Of a stretch of DNA of 64,000 nucleotides, positions 36,519-46,273 are shown piece by piece; position 1 is the first letter of the stretch, and the number at the start of each line of letters is the position of its first letter. The notes under the pieces were generated by a model. The model worked only from the letters and a program-made list of their open reading frames with translations, was not told the DNA's origin and did not search any database. Origin of the DNA: Agromyces allii (GTDB lineage: Bacteria > Actinomycetota > Actinomycetes > Actinomycetales > Microbacteriaceae); contig NZ_WBIN01000013.1 in assembly GCF_009749385.1 (NCBI RefSeq), positions 124,001 to 188,000 of the forward strand, given 5' to 3'. The position numbers and the translations under genes are program-made.

Positions 36519-36565
36519 GGATCTCCTCCTTCGTAGGGGCCGACCCTGATCGGGTCGACACGAGG

Positions 36566-36594
36566 GGTTCGGAGGAGGTGCAGGATCGGATTGG
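36566..36594 (-). promoter_or_regulatory. SigK-type promoter of the fasciclin gene
   Basis: On the minus strand CCAATC, 17 bp, CGAACC. The same pattern (CCAATC-N17-CGAATA) precedes sigK at 44500. It resembles the CCATCC/CGAAT promoters of mycobacterial SigK as recalled from the literature. Confidence 0.6.
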
Positions 36595-36645
36595 ACGGAT
36601 GTCGCATCTCGCCGCGCCGGCGAATGCGGGAGTACCATCGCGGGC

Positions 36646-37605
36646 ATGAGGCGACAGCGCCTTGGAGCCGCGACGAGCGATCACCCGCACCCGGAGCCGG
36701 CAGGCACACGCAGGCGCAGAGTGGTGATCGCTGCGGTCGCTGCACTGGTCCTGGTCACCGCGGTGGGCGCGTACGCTGCGGTTCGCGCCGCCGACGGAGC
36801 GAAGGGTGACGCCGACGCCGCTCCGGAACTCACGACGGTCGCTGCCGGACCAGGCCTGAGGCACCCGACCGAGTTCCCGATCCTCTCCGCTGCGAGCGGC
36901 ACGGTCGCCTGGCGGGCATACGGCGGCGGCGGCGACTGCCTCCTCGGGGCGACCGCCGTGGTCGAGCTCACCACGGACGGAGGATCCACGTGGTCCCGGG
37001 CACCTGAGGGCGACACGGCGATCCACGAAGTGCTCGCGCTCGCCTCGGAGAGCGCCACGACGGCGGCGATGATCGCCACGACCGGATCCGACTGCACGGT
37101 CCGCGCCCTCCGCACGACGACCGGTGGCACATCGTGGAGCGAGACACCGACCCCCGACGCGTTGCCGTACGTCGACCCGCAGGATCCCGGACGGCTGGTG
37201 TTCGCCGGCGCCGCAATCGCCGCGCCCTGTCCGGTCGCCCGACAGGTCGCAGCAGTTCACGACACGGTCCTCGTGCTCTGCGCCACCGGCGGCGCGTGGT
37301 ACCGCGATTCCGCGGCGACTCCGGCGATATCCCGGGCCGAGTGGACCGCCCTCGAGGTCTCGCCTTCGCGCTCCGTCCTCGCGATCGGAGGTTCGCCGAC
37401 CGGGTTCGGCCTCGCGCTCGCCGGCTACGGCTGCCCGTGGGTTCCCGGCGCTGCGACCGAACTCCCGTATGTCGAGGTCGGGAACAGCTGCGTGCACCCG
37501 ATCCACGGGGTTCCCGCATCGCTCGCGCTCGCAGCAGCAGGACCGGACCTGTGGATCCAGAACGATGGCGTGACGTCGATCGTCCCGCGTTCGTCGCTCC
37601 ACTGA
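36646..37605 (+). CDS. Membrane-anchored beta-propeller-like protein (BNR/Asp-box repeats)
   Basis: 319 residues. A basic cytoplasmic tail and one helix ([20 protein letters not shown], about 26-45) lead to an outside domain with Asp-box-like turns [11 protein letters not shown] and [10 protein letters not shown], as found in sialidase-like or Ycf48-like propellers. Several Cys residues in the domain may pair. No catalytic set was recognised, so the role is unknown. It diverges from the fasciclin gene. Confidence 0.68.
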   Translation: MRRQRLGAATSDHPHPEPAGTRRRRVVIAAVAALVLVTAVGAYAAVRAADGAKGDADAAPELTTVAAGPGLRHPTEFPILSAASGTVAWRAYGGGGDCLLGATAVVELTTDGGSTWSRAPEGDTAIHEVLALASESATTAAMIATTGSDCTVRALRTTTGGTSWSETPTPDALPYVDPQDPGRLVFAGAAIAAPCPVARQVAAVHDTVLVLCATGGAWYRDSAATPAISRAEWTALEVSPSRSVLAIGGSPTGFGLALAGYGCPWVPGAATELPYVEVGNSCVHPIHGVPASLALAAAGPDLWIQNDGVTSIVPRSSLH

Positions 37606-37704
37606 CCGACCTCGCGCTCGTGGCTCCCGGTCGACATCGCCGGTGCGGCGAGGCACGACCCGACGGTCGTTGTCCCTCGAGACGCGGCCACGAGATACTG
37701 AAGC

Positions 37705-37974
37705 ATGTCTTCCTCAGTCGAACGTCGCTCCAATCCGACTGCCTGGGCCGCGTTCTGGTTCGCACTGGCCGGCCTGGTGCTCATGCCCATCCCGCTGTTC
37801 ATCGGGCTCATCCTGGGCGGCGCCCTCTCGATCGTCGCGGCGGTCCTCGCCGTGATCGCCCTCTTGAAGGGGCTCGCGCGCAGCGGCAAGGGCATCGCGC
37901 CCGTCGTGTTCGCCGCGATCTTCATCGCGCTCACGTGGGGCGGCATCTCGGTCGGCGGCGGCACCATCTGGTAG
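37705..37974 (+). CDS. Small membrane protein (DUF4190-like)
   Basis: 89 residues with two or three helices (FWFALAGLVLMPIPLFIGLI and SIVAAVLAVIALLKGLA, then a third segment). The pattern AxxxGxxxLxxxxxGxLxxGxxA with KGLARSGKGIA is that of small DUF4190-type proteins. No function can be given. Confidence 0.65.
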   Translation: MSSSVERRSNPTAWAAFWFALAGLVLMPIPLFIGLILGGALSIVAAVLAVIALLKGLARSGKGIAPVVFAAIFIALTWGGISVGGGTIW

Positions 37975-37998
37975 GTCGGCCGCACGCCGGCGGCGGGG

Positions 37999-40464
37999 TC
38001 AGCGGTTGTCGTCGCCCGTGTCGGCGAGTCCGCTGCCTCCCTCCCCGGAGCCGTTCCAGCTCCAGCCGGTGACCTCGGGGTCGTCCTCGCCGTGTGCCCG
38101 GGTGTAGGCCCGGGCGCGCAGCCGGGCATCCTGCATCTCCTGTCGGAGCGGGCCCTCGCGTTCTGAGAGGCCTGGCACCCGATCGATGACGTCGATCACG
38201 AGCTGGAACCGATCGAGCTGGTTGAGCATCACCATGTCGAACGGCGTGGTCGTCGTGCCCTCCTCCTTGTAGCCGCGCACGTGGAGCTTGCCGTGGCCGT
38301 GCCGCTTGTAGGTCAGGCGATGGATCAGCCACGGATACCCGTGGTACGCGAACACGACCGGGCGATCTTCGGTGAAGATCGCGTCGTAGTCGCGGTCCGA
38401 GAGCCCGTGCGGGTGCTCGGTGTCGTTCTGCAGGCGCATGAGATCGACCACGTTGACGACCCGCACCGCGAGGGAGGGGATCCGGTCGCGCAGGATGCTC
38501 GCCGCGGCGAGCACCTCGAGCGTCGGCACGTCGCCGGCCGCGGCGAGCACGACATCCGGCTTCTCTCCGGGCTTCTCGGTGCCCGCCCAGTCGAGCAGGC
38601 CGATGCCGCGCGTGCAGTGCGCGATCGCCTCCTCCATCGTGAGCCAGTTGGGAGCCGGCTGCTTTCCGGCGACGACGACGTTCACGTAGTCGACCGTTCG
38701 GAGGCAGTGGTCGTAGGTCGACAGGAGCGTGTTCGCGTCGAACGGGAGGTACACCCGCACGACCTCGGCCTTCTTGTTCACGACGTGGTCGATGAACCCG
38801 GGGTCCTGATGCGAGAGGCCGTTGTGGTCCTGCCGCCAGACGTGCGAGCTCAGCAGGTAGTTGAGCGACGAGACGGGGCGACGCCACGGGATCTTCTTCG
38901 ACGTGTTCAGCCATTTGGCGTGCTGGTTGAACATGGAGTCGACGATGTGGATGAAGGCCTCGTAGGAGTTGAGCAGGCCGTGCCTGCCGGTGAGGAGGTA
39001 CCCCTCGAGCCAGCCCTCGCACTGGTGCTCGCTCAGCATCTCCATCACCCGGCCGGCCCGCGCAAGGTGGTTGTCGGCGGCATCGATGGGCCACAGCTCG
39101 GCGTTCCACTGCTTGTCGGTCACCTCGAACACGGCCTGCAGGCGATTCGACGCCGTCTCGTCGGGGCCGAAGATGCGGAAGTTCGTGGGGTTCGCCTCGA
39201 TCACGTCGCGCAGCCAGGTGCCGAGCACCGCGGTCGCCTCGCTCACGGTCTCGCCCGGTGACGGGACGTCGACCGCGTACTCGCGGAAGTCGGGAAGCCG
39301 GAGCTCGGTGCGGAGCAGACCGCCGTTGGCCACGGGGTTCGCGCTCATGCGGAGCTTACCCGTCGGCGCCAACGCGGTCGCGAGGGACACCGGGGCGCCC
39401 GACTCGTCGAACAGCTCCTCCGGTCGATAGGACTGCAGCCAGGTCTCGAGCAGGCGCAGGTGCTCCTCGGTGTCGCGTGCACTGGAGAGCGGAACCTGGT
39501 GCGATCGCCAGTTGTCTTCAGCGGGATGCCCGTCGATCTCCTTCGGGCACGTCCATCCCTTCGGGGTTCGCAAAATGATCATCGGCCAGGCGGGTCGGCC
39601 CTCGAGCGCGCCGGCCGCGGCATCCGCCTTGATCTGCGCGATCTGGTCGAGCACGACGTCGAGGGTCGCTGCGAAGCGCTTGTGCACCTCGATCGGGTCC
39701 TCACCGTCGAAGCCGCCGGAGACGAGGTACGGGGTGTGGCCGTATCCCCGCATGAGGTCGAGCAGTTCGGACTCGGGGATGCGCGCGAGCACCGTCGGAT
39801 TGGCGATCTTGTAGCCGTTGAGGTGCAGGATCGGCAGCACCACACCGTCCTGCAGCGGATCGATGAACTTGTTGGAGTGCCACGCGGTCGCCAACGGACC
39901 GGTCTCCGCCTCGCCGTCGCCGACGACCGTCGCAACCAGCAGGTCGGGGTTGTCGAACGCGGCACCGTACGCGTGCGAGAGCGAGTAGCCCAGTTCGCCG
40001 CCCTCGTGAATGGATCCGGGCGTCTCGGGAGCCGCGTGGCTCGGGATTCCACCAGGGAACGAGAACTGTCGGAACAGCGCCCGCAAGCCGTCGGTCGACT
40101 GATCGATGCCCCCGTAGAGCTCGCTGTAGGTTCCGTCGAGATAGGCGTTGGCGACCATGCCGGGACCGCCGTGGCCCGGGCCGGCGATGTAGATCGTGTT
40201 GAGGCTGCGCTCCTGGATCGCCCGGTTCAGGTGGGCGTAGACGAAGTTCAGTCCGGGCGTCGTGCCCCAGTGGCCGAGCAGACGCGGCTTGATGTCGTCG
40301 CGGGTGAGCGGTCGACGCAGCAGCGGATTGTCGAGCAGGTAGATCTGACCGATCGAGAGGTAGTTCGCCGCCCGCCACCACGCGTTCAACTGCTGCAGCG
40401 TGTCGTCGGTCAACGGTTCGCCCGTGCCCGTGGTCCAGCTCTGCGTTGCCTCGTTCGTTGCCAT
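37999..40464 (-). CDS. xfp: Xylulose-5-phosphate/fructose-6-phosphate phosphoketolase
   Basis: 821 residues, the usual length. It splits xylulose-5-phosphate (and perhaps fructose-6-phosphate) with phosphate to acetyl phosphate, using thiamine diphosphate. Seen are [29 protein letters not shown], the TPP motif [19 protein letters not shown] (about residue 180-198), and [19 protein letters not shown]. The ATG at 40464 has a GGGGGCGG site upstream; the same frame is open for another 350 codons upstream but without homology. It stands alone with its own promoter. Confidence 0.95.
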   Translation of the reverse strand: MATNEATQSWTTGTGEPLTDDTLQQLNAWWRAANYLSIGQIYLLDNPLLRRPLTRDDIKPRLLGHWGTTPGLNFVYAHLNRAIQERSLNTIYIAGPGHGGPGMVANAYLDGTYSELYGGIDQSTDGLRALFRQFSFPGGIPSHAAPETPGSIHEGGELGYSLSHAYGAAFDNPDLLVATVVGDGEAETGPLATAWHSNKFIDPLQDGVVLPILHLNGYKIANPTVLARIPESELLDLMRGYGHTPYLVSGGFDGEDPIEVHKRFAATLDVVLDQIAQIKADAAAGALEGRPAWPMIILRTPKGWTCPKEIDGHPAEDNWRSHQVPLSSARDTEEHLRLLETWLQSYRPEELFDESGAPVSLATALAPTGKLRMSANPVANGGLLRTELRLPDFREYAVDVPSPGETVSEATAVLGTWLRDVIEANPTNFRIFGPDETASNRLQAVFEVTDKQWNAELWPIDAADNHLARAGRVMEMLSEHQCEGWLEGYLLTGRHGLLNSYEAFIHIVDSMFNQHAKWLNTSKKIPWRRPVSSLNYLLSSHVWRQDHNGLSHQDPGFIDHVVNKKAEVVRVYLPFDANTLLSTYDHCLRTVDYVNVVVAGKQPAPNWLTMEEAIAHCTRGIGLLDWAGTEKPGEKPDVVLAAAGDVPTLEVLAAASILRDRIPSLAVRVVNVVDLMRLQNDTEHPHGLSDRDYDAIFTEDRPVVFAYHGYPWLIHRLTYKRHGHGKLHVRGYKEEGTTTTPFDMVMLNQLDRFQLVIDVIDRVPGLSEREGPLRQEMQDARLRARAYTRAHGEDDPEVTGWSWNGSGEGGSGLADTGDDNR

Positions 40465-40595
40465 GAAACCGCCCCCGTTTCGCGCCGACGTGCTGCCCAT
40501 CCCAGCGTTGCAGACACGATCGGAGTGCACAACGAACGGCGGCATCCGACATCCGTCGTTCAACCGCCGGATCCGTCGGAACGCGGTCTCGGGCG

Positions 40596-42167
40596 CTACT
40601 TCAGCCGTTGCAGCGCCGCGAGCAGCTCGGGGCCTCGCCGGTCGTAGATGTCGCCACCGACTCGGATGCCGATCACGAGCAGCACCGCACCGAGCAGGAT
40701 GCCGAGGGCGAGCGAGATCCAGCCGTAGACGATCTGGCCGCTCACGAAGCTGACGATCGCGAACACGAGTTCGGGCAGCACGAGCACGGCGAGGATGCCC
40801 CACGTCGCGAACAACGACAGCGTCAGGCTGAAGCCCCCACCGGGCTTCGACTTGAACGGGCTCTCGCCGGGTGCTGGCACGGCGAAGACGAACCGCCCCG
40901 AGACGAGCGAGGACAGCCCGAATCCGCTGAGGAGCACGCCGACGGTGATGCCGAGCAGGCCGGGCAGCGCCGTCCACGCCCCGGTCAGCCACACGGTTGC
41001 GAGCACCGTCAGCAGCGATAGCGGCACGGCGAAGACCGCGAGCGCGAGCACGCGGCCGATCCGGTCGTCGCGACCGCTCACGCCTCGCTGCAGGTGCAGC
41101 GCGAACGCGGTGTTGTCGTACGAGACGTCCGCGTAGATCGACAGGGCGAGCAGGAAGGCGATGATCGGTCCGACGGAGTTCAGCGGCGTGAGGTCGCCGT
41201 TCGAGCCGGCGTAGACCAGCACGAACACGGGCACGAGCGGCAACGTGATCAGCGACTGCGCATACCGGGGGTCGCGGATCCAGTACGTGAGCGCCCTGGC
41301 CGCGACAGCGCCTGCCGGGGTCCCGGGGAAGACGCCGAAGAAGCCGAGCCCGCGCTTCGCGGCCTTGGCCGGCATCGACCGTGCCGGCGTCTCCAACGCC
41401 TTGGCGAGGCCCCATCGCCAGGCGAGCGCGAACACGACCAGCGTCGCGACGCCGATCAGGAACTCCAGGCCGGCGCGCCCGAACTGCCCGGCGGCGACGT
41501 CGGCGGGGACCGCCCAGATCGCGCCGAACGGCGTCCACGCGACGATCGAGGCGATCTGCGGGAGCGAGTCGAAATCATCGCTCAACAGCCGCTGGAGGCC
41601 GAGGATGATCGGCCCGAGCAGGATCAGCGGAATGAAGACCACGAGGCCCTTCGCCTCGCGGAACCGCCGGCCCTCGCCGATGACCGAGACGAGCGCGACG
41701 AGCATCCGCGATCCGATGACGCAGGTGAGCACGCCGATCACGGCGCACACGACGGCGGCGAGCGCGGCGAGCGGATACCGCCACCAGGTGAGCGTCGTGG
41801 CGAGCGCGGCGACCGAGGTCACGATGCCGGGGACCCCGAGCACGCCGCTCACGGCGAGCCCGACGAGCAGCTTGGGAATCGGGATCGGGAACGCCACGAG
41901 TCGTGCGGGTTCGACGGTCTGGTCGATGCCCGAGGTCAGCACGGGAAGGAACGTCCAGCCGAGCACGAGCGCGGCACCGGCGAGCACGACCGCTGTTCGA
42001 GCCACGTCGATCGGCGCGAACCCGAGCCCGACGAGCCCGGCGACGACGCCGATCAGGATGCCGAGACCGTAGAGCCCGCCGATCACGACCGCGACCATCT
42101 GCCATGGGCTGCGCTGCAGCGCGTTCCAGAGCAGCAGGAAGCGGAGCCTTACGAGAGTCGCAACCAT
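40596..42167 (-). CDS. ABC transporter membrane subunit (ABC-2 type)
   Basis: 523 residues with about 12 hydrophobic segments. No substrate domain is visible. It begins inside the end of the ATPase gene (19-bp overlap) and has GGAGGAGG seven bases before its ATG, so the pair makes one exporter. Large two-half ABC-2 proteins of this kind are widespread in actinobacteria, with unknown cargo. Confidence 0.82.
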   Translation of the reverse strand: MVATLVRLRFLLLWNALQRSPWQMVAVVIGGLYGLGILIGVVAGLVGLGFAPIDVARTAVVLAGAALVLGWTFLPVLTSGIDQTVEPARLVAFPIPIPKLLVGLAVSGVLGVPGIVTSVAALATTLTWWRYPLAALAAVVCAVIGVLTCVIGSRMLVALVSVIGEGRRFREAKGLVVFIPLILLGPIILGLQRLLSDDFDSLPQIASIVAWTPFGAIWAVPADVAAGQFGRAGLEFLIGVATLVVFALAWRWGLAKALETPARSMPAKAAKRGLGFFGVFPGTPAGAVAARALTYWIRDPRYAQSLITLPLVPVFVLVYAGSNGDLTPLNSVGPIIAFLLALSIYADVSYDNTAFALHLQRGVSGRDDRIGRVLALAVFAVPLSLLTVLATVWLTGAWTALPGLLGITVGVLLSGFGLSSLVSGRFVFAVPAPGESPFKSKPGGGFSLTLSLFATWGILAVLVLPELVFAIVSFVSGQIVYGWISLALGILLGAVLLVIGIRVGGDIYDRRGPELLAALQRLK

Positions 42168-42931
42168 TCGGGGCCTCCTCCCGCTCGGCGTCCGCCCACG
42201 AGTTCGACGAACCGGTCTTCGAGCGTCGACCCGGCGCGCACCTCGTCGGTCGTGCCCGACGCGAGCACCCGGCCCTCGGCGATGACGGCGACGTGGTCGC
42301 ACATGCGCTGCACGAGGTCCATCGCGTGACTCGAGACGATGACGGTGCCGCCGGAGCCGACGAACCCGTCGAGGATGTCGCGGATGTTCGCCGCCGACAC
42401 GGGGTCGACCGATTCGAACGGCTCGTCGAGCACGAGCAGGCGCGGCGCGTGCACCAGCGCGCATGCGAGCGCGATCTTCTTCGTCATGCCGGCCGAGTAG
42501 TCGACGACGAGCGTGCCTCCGGCGCTCTCGAGGTCGAGCAGCTGCAGCAGGTCGGCGGCGCGCTCGGCGACCACCTCGCGCGGTAGGCCGCCGAGCAGCC
42601 CGGCATAGGTCACGAGTTGGATGCCGGAGAGACGGTCGAAGAGCCGAACACCGTCGCTGAGGATTCCGACGAGCTTCTTCGTCTCGATCAGGTCGTGCCA
42701 GACGTCGACGCCGTGGAGGCGGATCTCGCCGGCATCCGGTCGCAGCAGGCCGGTGGCCATCGAGAGCGTCGTCGTCTTGCCGGCGCCGTTCGGCCCGACC
42801 AGGCCGAAGAACGACCCGCTCGGCACGTCGAGGTCGAGGCCCGCGACGGCGACCTTGTCGCCGAACTGCTTGACCAGCCCTCGGATCTCGAGGGCGGGCG
42901 CGGCCCCCGTGGGTCGAGCATCGTCCATCAT
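42149..42931 (-). CDS. ABC transporter ATPase
   Basis: 260 residues. Walker A is GPNGAGKTTT (about 47-56), the signature is YSAGMTKKIALA (the SxGM form usual in ABC-2 exporters), Walker B is LLVLDEPFESVD, and the switch His lies in VIVSSHAMD. It powers the membrane protein encoded by the overlapping next gene. Confidence 0.93.
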   Translation of the reverse strand: MMDDARPTGAAPALEIRGLVKQFGDKVAVAGLDLDVPSGSFFGLVGPNGAGKTTTLSMATGLLRPDAGEIRLHGVDVWHDLIETKKLVGILSDGVRLFDRLSGIQLVTYAGLLGGLPREVVAERAADLLQLLDLESAGGTLVVDYSAGMTKKIALACALVHAPRLLVLDEPFESVDPVSAANIRDILDGFVGSGGTVIVSSHAMDLVQRMCDHVAVIAEGRVLASGTTDEVRAGSTLEDRFVELVGGRRAGGGPEWLRLS

Positions 42932-43055
42932 GCGGATCTCCGATCGGTTCGTTTGGAGCGAACCCGATCCACACTACGAACACCCCCGCTTGGAAAGATC
43001 CCCCTTGCGGCGGATTCACGTCCCTCGTACGGGGGCCGAGAAGGGCGAGCGGGCT

Positions 43056-43712
43056 TCAGGCCCGCGCGGCGAGCAGCTCCTCCATGAGGGCGATCTCCGC
43101 GTTCTGACTCGTCACGACCGACGTGGCGAAGGGCGTGACGAGCGTGTTCGTCGAGCGCTCCAGCACCGCGTCGGCCATCTCGATCGCGCCCCGGTGGTGC
43201 GCGATCATCAGCTCGAGGAAGATCCGTTCGGCATCCACGCCGGTCGCGGCCTGCAGTTCGGCGATCTGCTGCGGGGTCGCGAGGCCCGGCATCGGCTGCC
43301 CGGGCTCGTGCGTCCCGCTGTCGTGCGCCTCGTGGTCTGCAGCGTCCGACGGAGGCCGGGTCATCCACGTCATCGACGGTTCGGATGCCGCCTGCGGGAG
43401 TCCCCACGACCGCAGCCACCCGTACAGCTGGCCCGCCTGCTGCGACTGCGTCTGCGCGATGTCGTACGCCAGCAGCCGGATGTCGGGGTCGTCGGTCTCG
43501 TCGCGGACGATCATCGCGAGCTCGGCGCCCTGGAGGTGGTGCACCTGCATGTCCCGCGAGAACCCGGCCTCGGCGCTGGTATCGGTCGGCGTCGGGTCGG
43601 CGAGGGTGCTGAGCCGGCCGATCGAGAAGGCGACGACCGCGACGACCACGAGGGCGACGGATGCGGCGATGAGCACCGACATCCGCCCGACGGAGCCGTT
43701 CCGAGCGGTCAT
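43056..43712 (-). CDS. DUF305 protein, membrane-anchored
   Basis: 218 residues. One N-terminal helix (about 11-31) is followed by a four-helix DUF305 domain with FSRDMQVHHLQGAELA and ELMIAHHRGAIEMAD. Its paired His and Met residues suggest metal (copper) contact, known only for a few members. A His/Asp-rich insert (DHEAHDSGTHEPGQPMPG) lies mid-chain. It is coupled to the DUF3105 gene by an ATGA overlap. Confidence 0.9.
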   Translation of the reverse strand: MTARNGSVGRMSVLIAASVALVVVAVVAFSIGRLSTLADPTPTDTSAEAGFSRDMQVHHLQGAELAMIVRDETDDPDIRLLAYDIAQTQSQQAGQLYGWLRSWGLPQAASEPSMTWMTRPPSDAADHEAHDSGTHEPGQPMPGLATPQQIAELQAATGVDAERIFLELMIAHHRGAIEMADAVLERSTNTLVTPFATSVVTSQNAEIALMEELLAARA

Positions 43713-44392
43713 GCGACCTTGCCGGGGCCGTCCACGGCGCCCGTGCATGGCGCGCCGGGCTCGGGAACGTCGCCGCTCTGCCAGTACTCCTCGATGAACG
43801 TCTCGATGCGCGGATCGTCCACGTCGTCGACGGACAGCTGCGTGTTCCATCCGCTGAGCACGATCGGAGCGGGCAGCTCGCTGAACGGCGAGAGGATCAC
43901 GTAGGTCGACGGCAGCTTCGCGCGCAACGCGGTGACATCGGCCTCGGACAGCGACGGGTCGTAGGTGATCCAGAGCGCGCCGTGCTCGAGCGAGTGCACC
44001 GCGTTCTCGTTCGGCACCTGCTCGGTGTAGACGCCGCAGTTCAGCCACATCGGGTTGTGGGGTCCGCCGGCCGGCGGCGTCTGCTCGTAGTCGACGGCGC
44101 CCTGGACGTGCGAGGACTCGTTCTCGAACGTCTCGACGCCCTCGATCTCGACGCCCGTGCCGCCGGCCGCGTAGGTTCGCGGTTGCGGGGTCAGCACGAT
44201 GGCCGTGACGACGAGGGCGACGATCGCCGCACCGCCGACGGCCGCCGACCAGATCCCGATGCGGCGGTTGCGCTTCGCGCGGGCCTCGCGCTTCCGGTGC
44301 TCCTCGAGCTTCCTGGCGCGTTCCTCCGCTCGCTCCTGCTTGAGGCGTGCAGCCTGCTTGACCTTCGGGGGAACGGGCGGGGTCGCGCTCAC
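43709..44392 (-). CDS. DUF3105 protein, membrane-anchored
   Basis: 227 residues. A basic coiled N-terminus (KQERAEERARKLEEHRKREA) precedes one helix (about 47-68) and an outside DUF3105 domain (YEQTPPAGGPHNPMWLNCGVY, VHSLEHGALWITYDP). The conserved His, Cys and Met residues hint at metal binding. DUF3105 and DUF305 are usually neighbours and are often thought of as copper-related. GTG start with AGAGAGG upstream. A 9-bp hairpin lies in the leader. Confidence 0.9.
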   Translation of the reverse strand: MSATPPVPPKVKQAARLKQERAEERARKLEEHRKREARAKRNRRIGIWSAAVGGAAIVALVVTAIVLTPQPRTYAAGGTGVEIEGVETFENESSHVQGAVDYEQTPPAGGPHNPMWLNCGVYTEQVPNENAVHSLEHGALWITYDPSLSEADVTALRAKLPSTYVILSPFSELPAPIVLSGWNTQLSVDDVDDPRIETFIEEYWQSGDVPEPGAPCTGAVDGPGKVA

Positions 44393-44410
44393 GCGGGGGC
44401 CTCTCTCGTG

Positions 44411-44435
44411 GGGGTCGGAACTTCCATCCGACCCC
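44411..44435. promoter_or_regulatory. Inverted repeat in the DUF3105 leader
   Basis: GGGGTCGGA (44411-44419) and TCCGACCCC (44427-44435) pair perfectly around 7 bases, 19-43 bp before the GTG start. It could be a repressor site or an mRNA hairpin. Confidence 0.55.
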
Positions 44436-44499
44436 ACCTCGCTGGGAGAACGCCGTTGCGTCGACGAGCGCGCGGCCGCGCATGCTCTCGGGCATGCAA

Positions 44500-44528
44500 C
44501 CAATCGGATCGGGCGTCGGCTCCGAATA
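44500..44528 (+). promoter_or_regulatory. SigK-type promoter of sigK
   Basis: CCAATC (44500-44505), 17 bp, CGAATA (44523-44528). It matches the fasciclin promoter in boxes and spacing, suggesting that SigK drives its own gene. The inverted repeat GCATGC-N6-GCATGC ends 2 bp upstream of the -35 box. Confidence 0.6.
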
Positions 44529-44558
44529 CCCGATGACACGCGAAACGAGGTGCCCCGG

Positions 44559-44633
44559 ATGACCACCGCTCCCCGACGACGTGCCGGTCTGGGCACCGAC
44601 CGGCATCCCGAGATCTCCGAGCCCGACGGATGA
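44559..44633 (+). CDS. Possible 24-residue leader peptide before sigK
   Basis: An ATG frame of 24 codons, rich in Arg and Pro, with GAGGTG eight bases upstream. Its stop overlaps an ATG at 44630 (ATGA) that is in frame with sigK, so reading it could couple translation to sigK. It is very short and high-GC DNA yields such frames by chance. Confidence 0.25.
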   Translation: MTTAPRRRAGLGTDRHPEISEPDG

Positions 44634-44698
44634 GCCATGCCCTCCTCTCACGAACCGCGCCGCCGCGCAAGCGGCGGTCCGACCGACCCGGCTCTGAC

Positions 44699-45289
44699 AT
44701 GCTGGGTATCGTGGTCGCCGTTGCAGAACAGTTCGAGGAGCACCCTCGCGCGCTCGAAGAGCTGCTCGTCGCAACCGCGTCGGGCGACCGTGAGGCGTTC
44801 GGCCTCCTCTACGACGCGACATCGGCGCGGGTCTTCGGCCTGGTCCGTCGCCTGCTCGTCGATGCGGCGCAGGCCGAGGAGGTGACGCAGGACGTGTTCC
44901 TCGAGGCATGGCAGACGGCCGCGCGGTTCGACCCCGAACGCGGCTCCGCGATCCCGTGGCTGCTCACGCTCGCCCACCGCCGGGCCGTCGATCGCGTTCG
45001 CGCGTCGCAGTCCTCGCGCGAACGCGACCTGAAGGCCGGCATCCGCGATCTCGACGTGCCGGTCGACGAGGTCGCCGAGGCGGCCGAGATCGCGATCGAG
45101 CACGAGAAGGTCGCCGAGGCGCTGACCAGGCTCAGCCCCGCGCAGCGCGAGTGCATCTCGCTCGCCTACTACGGGGGCTGCACGCAGTCCGAGATCGCGG
45201 CGAGACTCGAGGTGCCGCTGGGCACGGTGAAGACCCGGCTCCGAGATGGCATGATCCGATTGCGAGACGTATTGGGGGTGACGACATGA
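44699..45289 (+). CDS. sigK: ECF sigma factor SigK
   Basis: 196 residues from the ATG at 44699. Region 2 reads AFGLLYDATSARVFGLVRRLL and QAEEVTQDVFLEAWQTAARF; WLLTLAHRRAVDRVR is typical of SigK. Region 4 has ECISLAYYGGCTQSEIAARL and PLGTVKTRLRDGM. The frame is open to ATG 44630, which overlaps a small leader frame, so the start is uncertain. The stop overlaps the start of the anti-sigma gene (ATGA). A matching SigK promoter upstream suggests self-activation. Confidence 0.9.
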   Translation: MLGIVVAVAEQFEEHPRALEELLVATASGDREAFGLLYDATSARVFGLVRRLLVDAAQAEEVTQDVFLEAWQTAARFDPERGSAIPWLLTLAHRRAVDRVRASQSSRERDLKAGIRDLDVPVDEVAEAAEIAIEHEKVAEALTRLSPAQRECISLAYYGGCTQSEIAARLEVPLGTVKTRLRDGMIRLRDVLGVTT

Positions 45290-46188
45290 GCCGAGCGGAT
45301 GACGCGGGCGACGACCTGCGCGACCTGGCACCGGCGTACGCACTCGACGCGCTCGACGAGTTCGACCGCGCCCGGTTCGAGCGCGCCCTCGCCGTCTCCC
45401 CCGAGCTGCAGGCCGAGGTCGCCGCGTTCCGCGAGATCGCGTCGGGCCTCGGCGAGGCAGTCGAGCCCGTCGCACCTCCGGCCTCGCTCAAGGCGGGCCT
45501 GTTCGATCGGCTCGACTCGGCACCTCAAGAACGGCGGGCGGATGCCGCGGCCACCGCCGCACCGGTCGACCCGACGCAGGTCGGGCCCGAGTCCGTCGCC
45601 CCCGTTCCCTCGGCACCCGTCGAGCCCGCGGCATCCGTGGCCCCCGCCGTCGAGGCGACGCCCGCAGGCGGAGCCGCGCCCGCACCTGAGGCCGACCGTG
45701 CTCCGGCGCCCGTCGCCGACCTCGCCGCGCGCCGCGCGCGCCGACGCCTCGCGATCGCCTGGTCTTCGGCCGCGGCCGTCGTGCTGCTGATCGCGGGCGC
45801 CTTCATCGGCGCGAACTGGTTCGGCCCGAACGGCTGGGGCGCGCAGCGCGAGATGGCGGCGCTGGCCGCGGCATCCGATGCGCAGCAGACCGTCGCCCCG
45901 GTGGCCGGCGGTGGCGAGGTGACCCTGGTGTCCTCGGCCGAGCAGGGGCGGAGCGCGGTCCTCGCCTCGGGCCTCACCGAGCTCGGCGACGCGCACACCT
46001 ACGAGCTCTGGTACATCGACGAGGCCGGCGCGATCTCGGCGGGCACGTTCGACGTCGCCGGCAGCGACGAGGCGTGGCGCATCCTCGAGGGCGACTTCGC
46101 CCCGGGTGTCGCGGTGGGCATCACCGTCGAACCGGCCGGCGGTTCGCCGCAGCCGACGACCGACCCGGTCGCGGTCATCCAGACCTGA
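45286..46188 (+). CDS. rskA: Anti-sigma-K factor RskA
   Basis: 300 residues. The N-terminal anti-sigma domain begins DDLRDLAPAYALDALDEFDR; then a long Pro/Ala linker (about 85-150), one membrane helix (about 156-176) and an outside RskA domain (HTYELWYIDEAGAISAGTF, VAVGITVEPAGGSPQPT). It holds SigK at the membrane until cut by proteases. The Ala/Pro linker is longer than in mycobacterial RskA. Start by ATGA overlap with sigK. Confidence 0.93.
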   Translation: MSRADDAGDDLRDLAPAYALDALDEFDRARFERALAVSPELQAEVAAFREIASGLGEAVEPVAPPASLKAGLFDRLDSAPQERRADAAATAAPVDPTQVGPESVAPVPSAPVEPAASVAPAVEATPAGGAAPAPEADRAPAPVADLAARRARRRLAIAWSSAAAVVLLIAGAFIGANWFGPNGWGAQREMAALAAASDAQQTVAPVAGGGEVTLVSSAEQGRSAVLASGLTELGDAHTYELWYIDEAGAISAGTFDVAGSDEAWRILEGDFAPGVAVGITVEPAGGSPQPTTDPVAVIQT

Positions 46189-46273
46189 TCTCCCCCGGCG
46201 CGTTGCGGTGCAACGCCGAGGTCGTGCGCGATGCTGGCATCCGGGCGCGTTCGGCCCGGATCGAGGGGGTCGC

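Larger units (their letters stand above)
44393..44698. other. Divergent control region of DUF3105/DUF305 and sigK
   Basis: 306 bp. It holds a 9-bp hairpin in the DUF3105 leader (44411-44435), an 18-bp inverted repeat GCATGC-N6-GCATGC (44480-44497), a SigK-type promoter (44500-44528) and a possible 24-codon leader frame (44559-44633). Confidence 0.65.

Noticed and set aside
42149..42931. ABC signature YSAGMTKKI read at first as a defective LSGGQ
   Set aside because: The SxGM form is usual in ABC-2 exporters, so this is not a defect.
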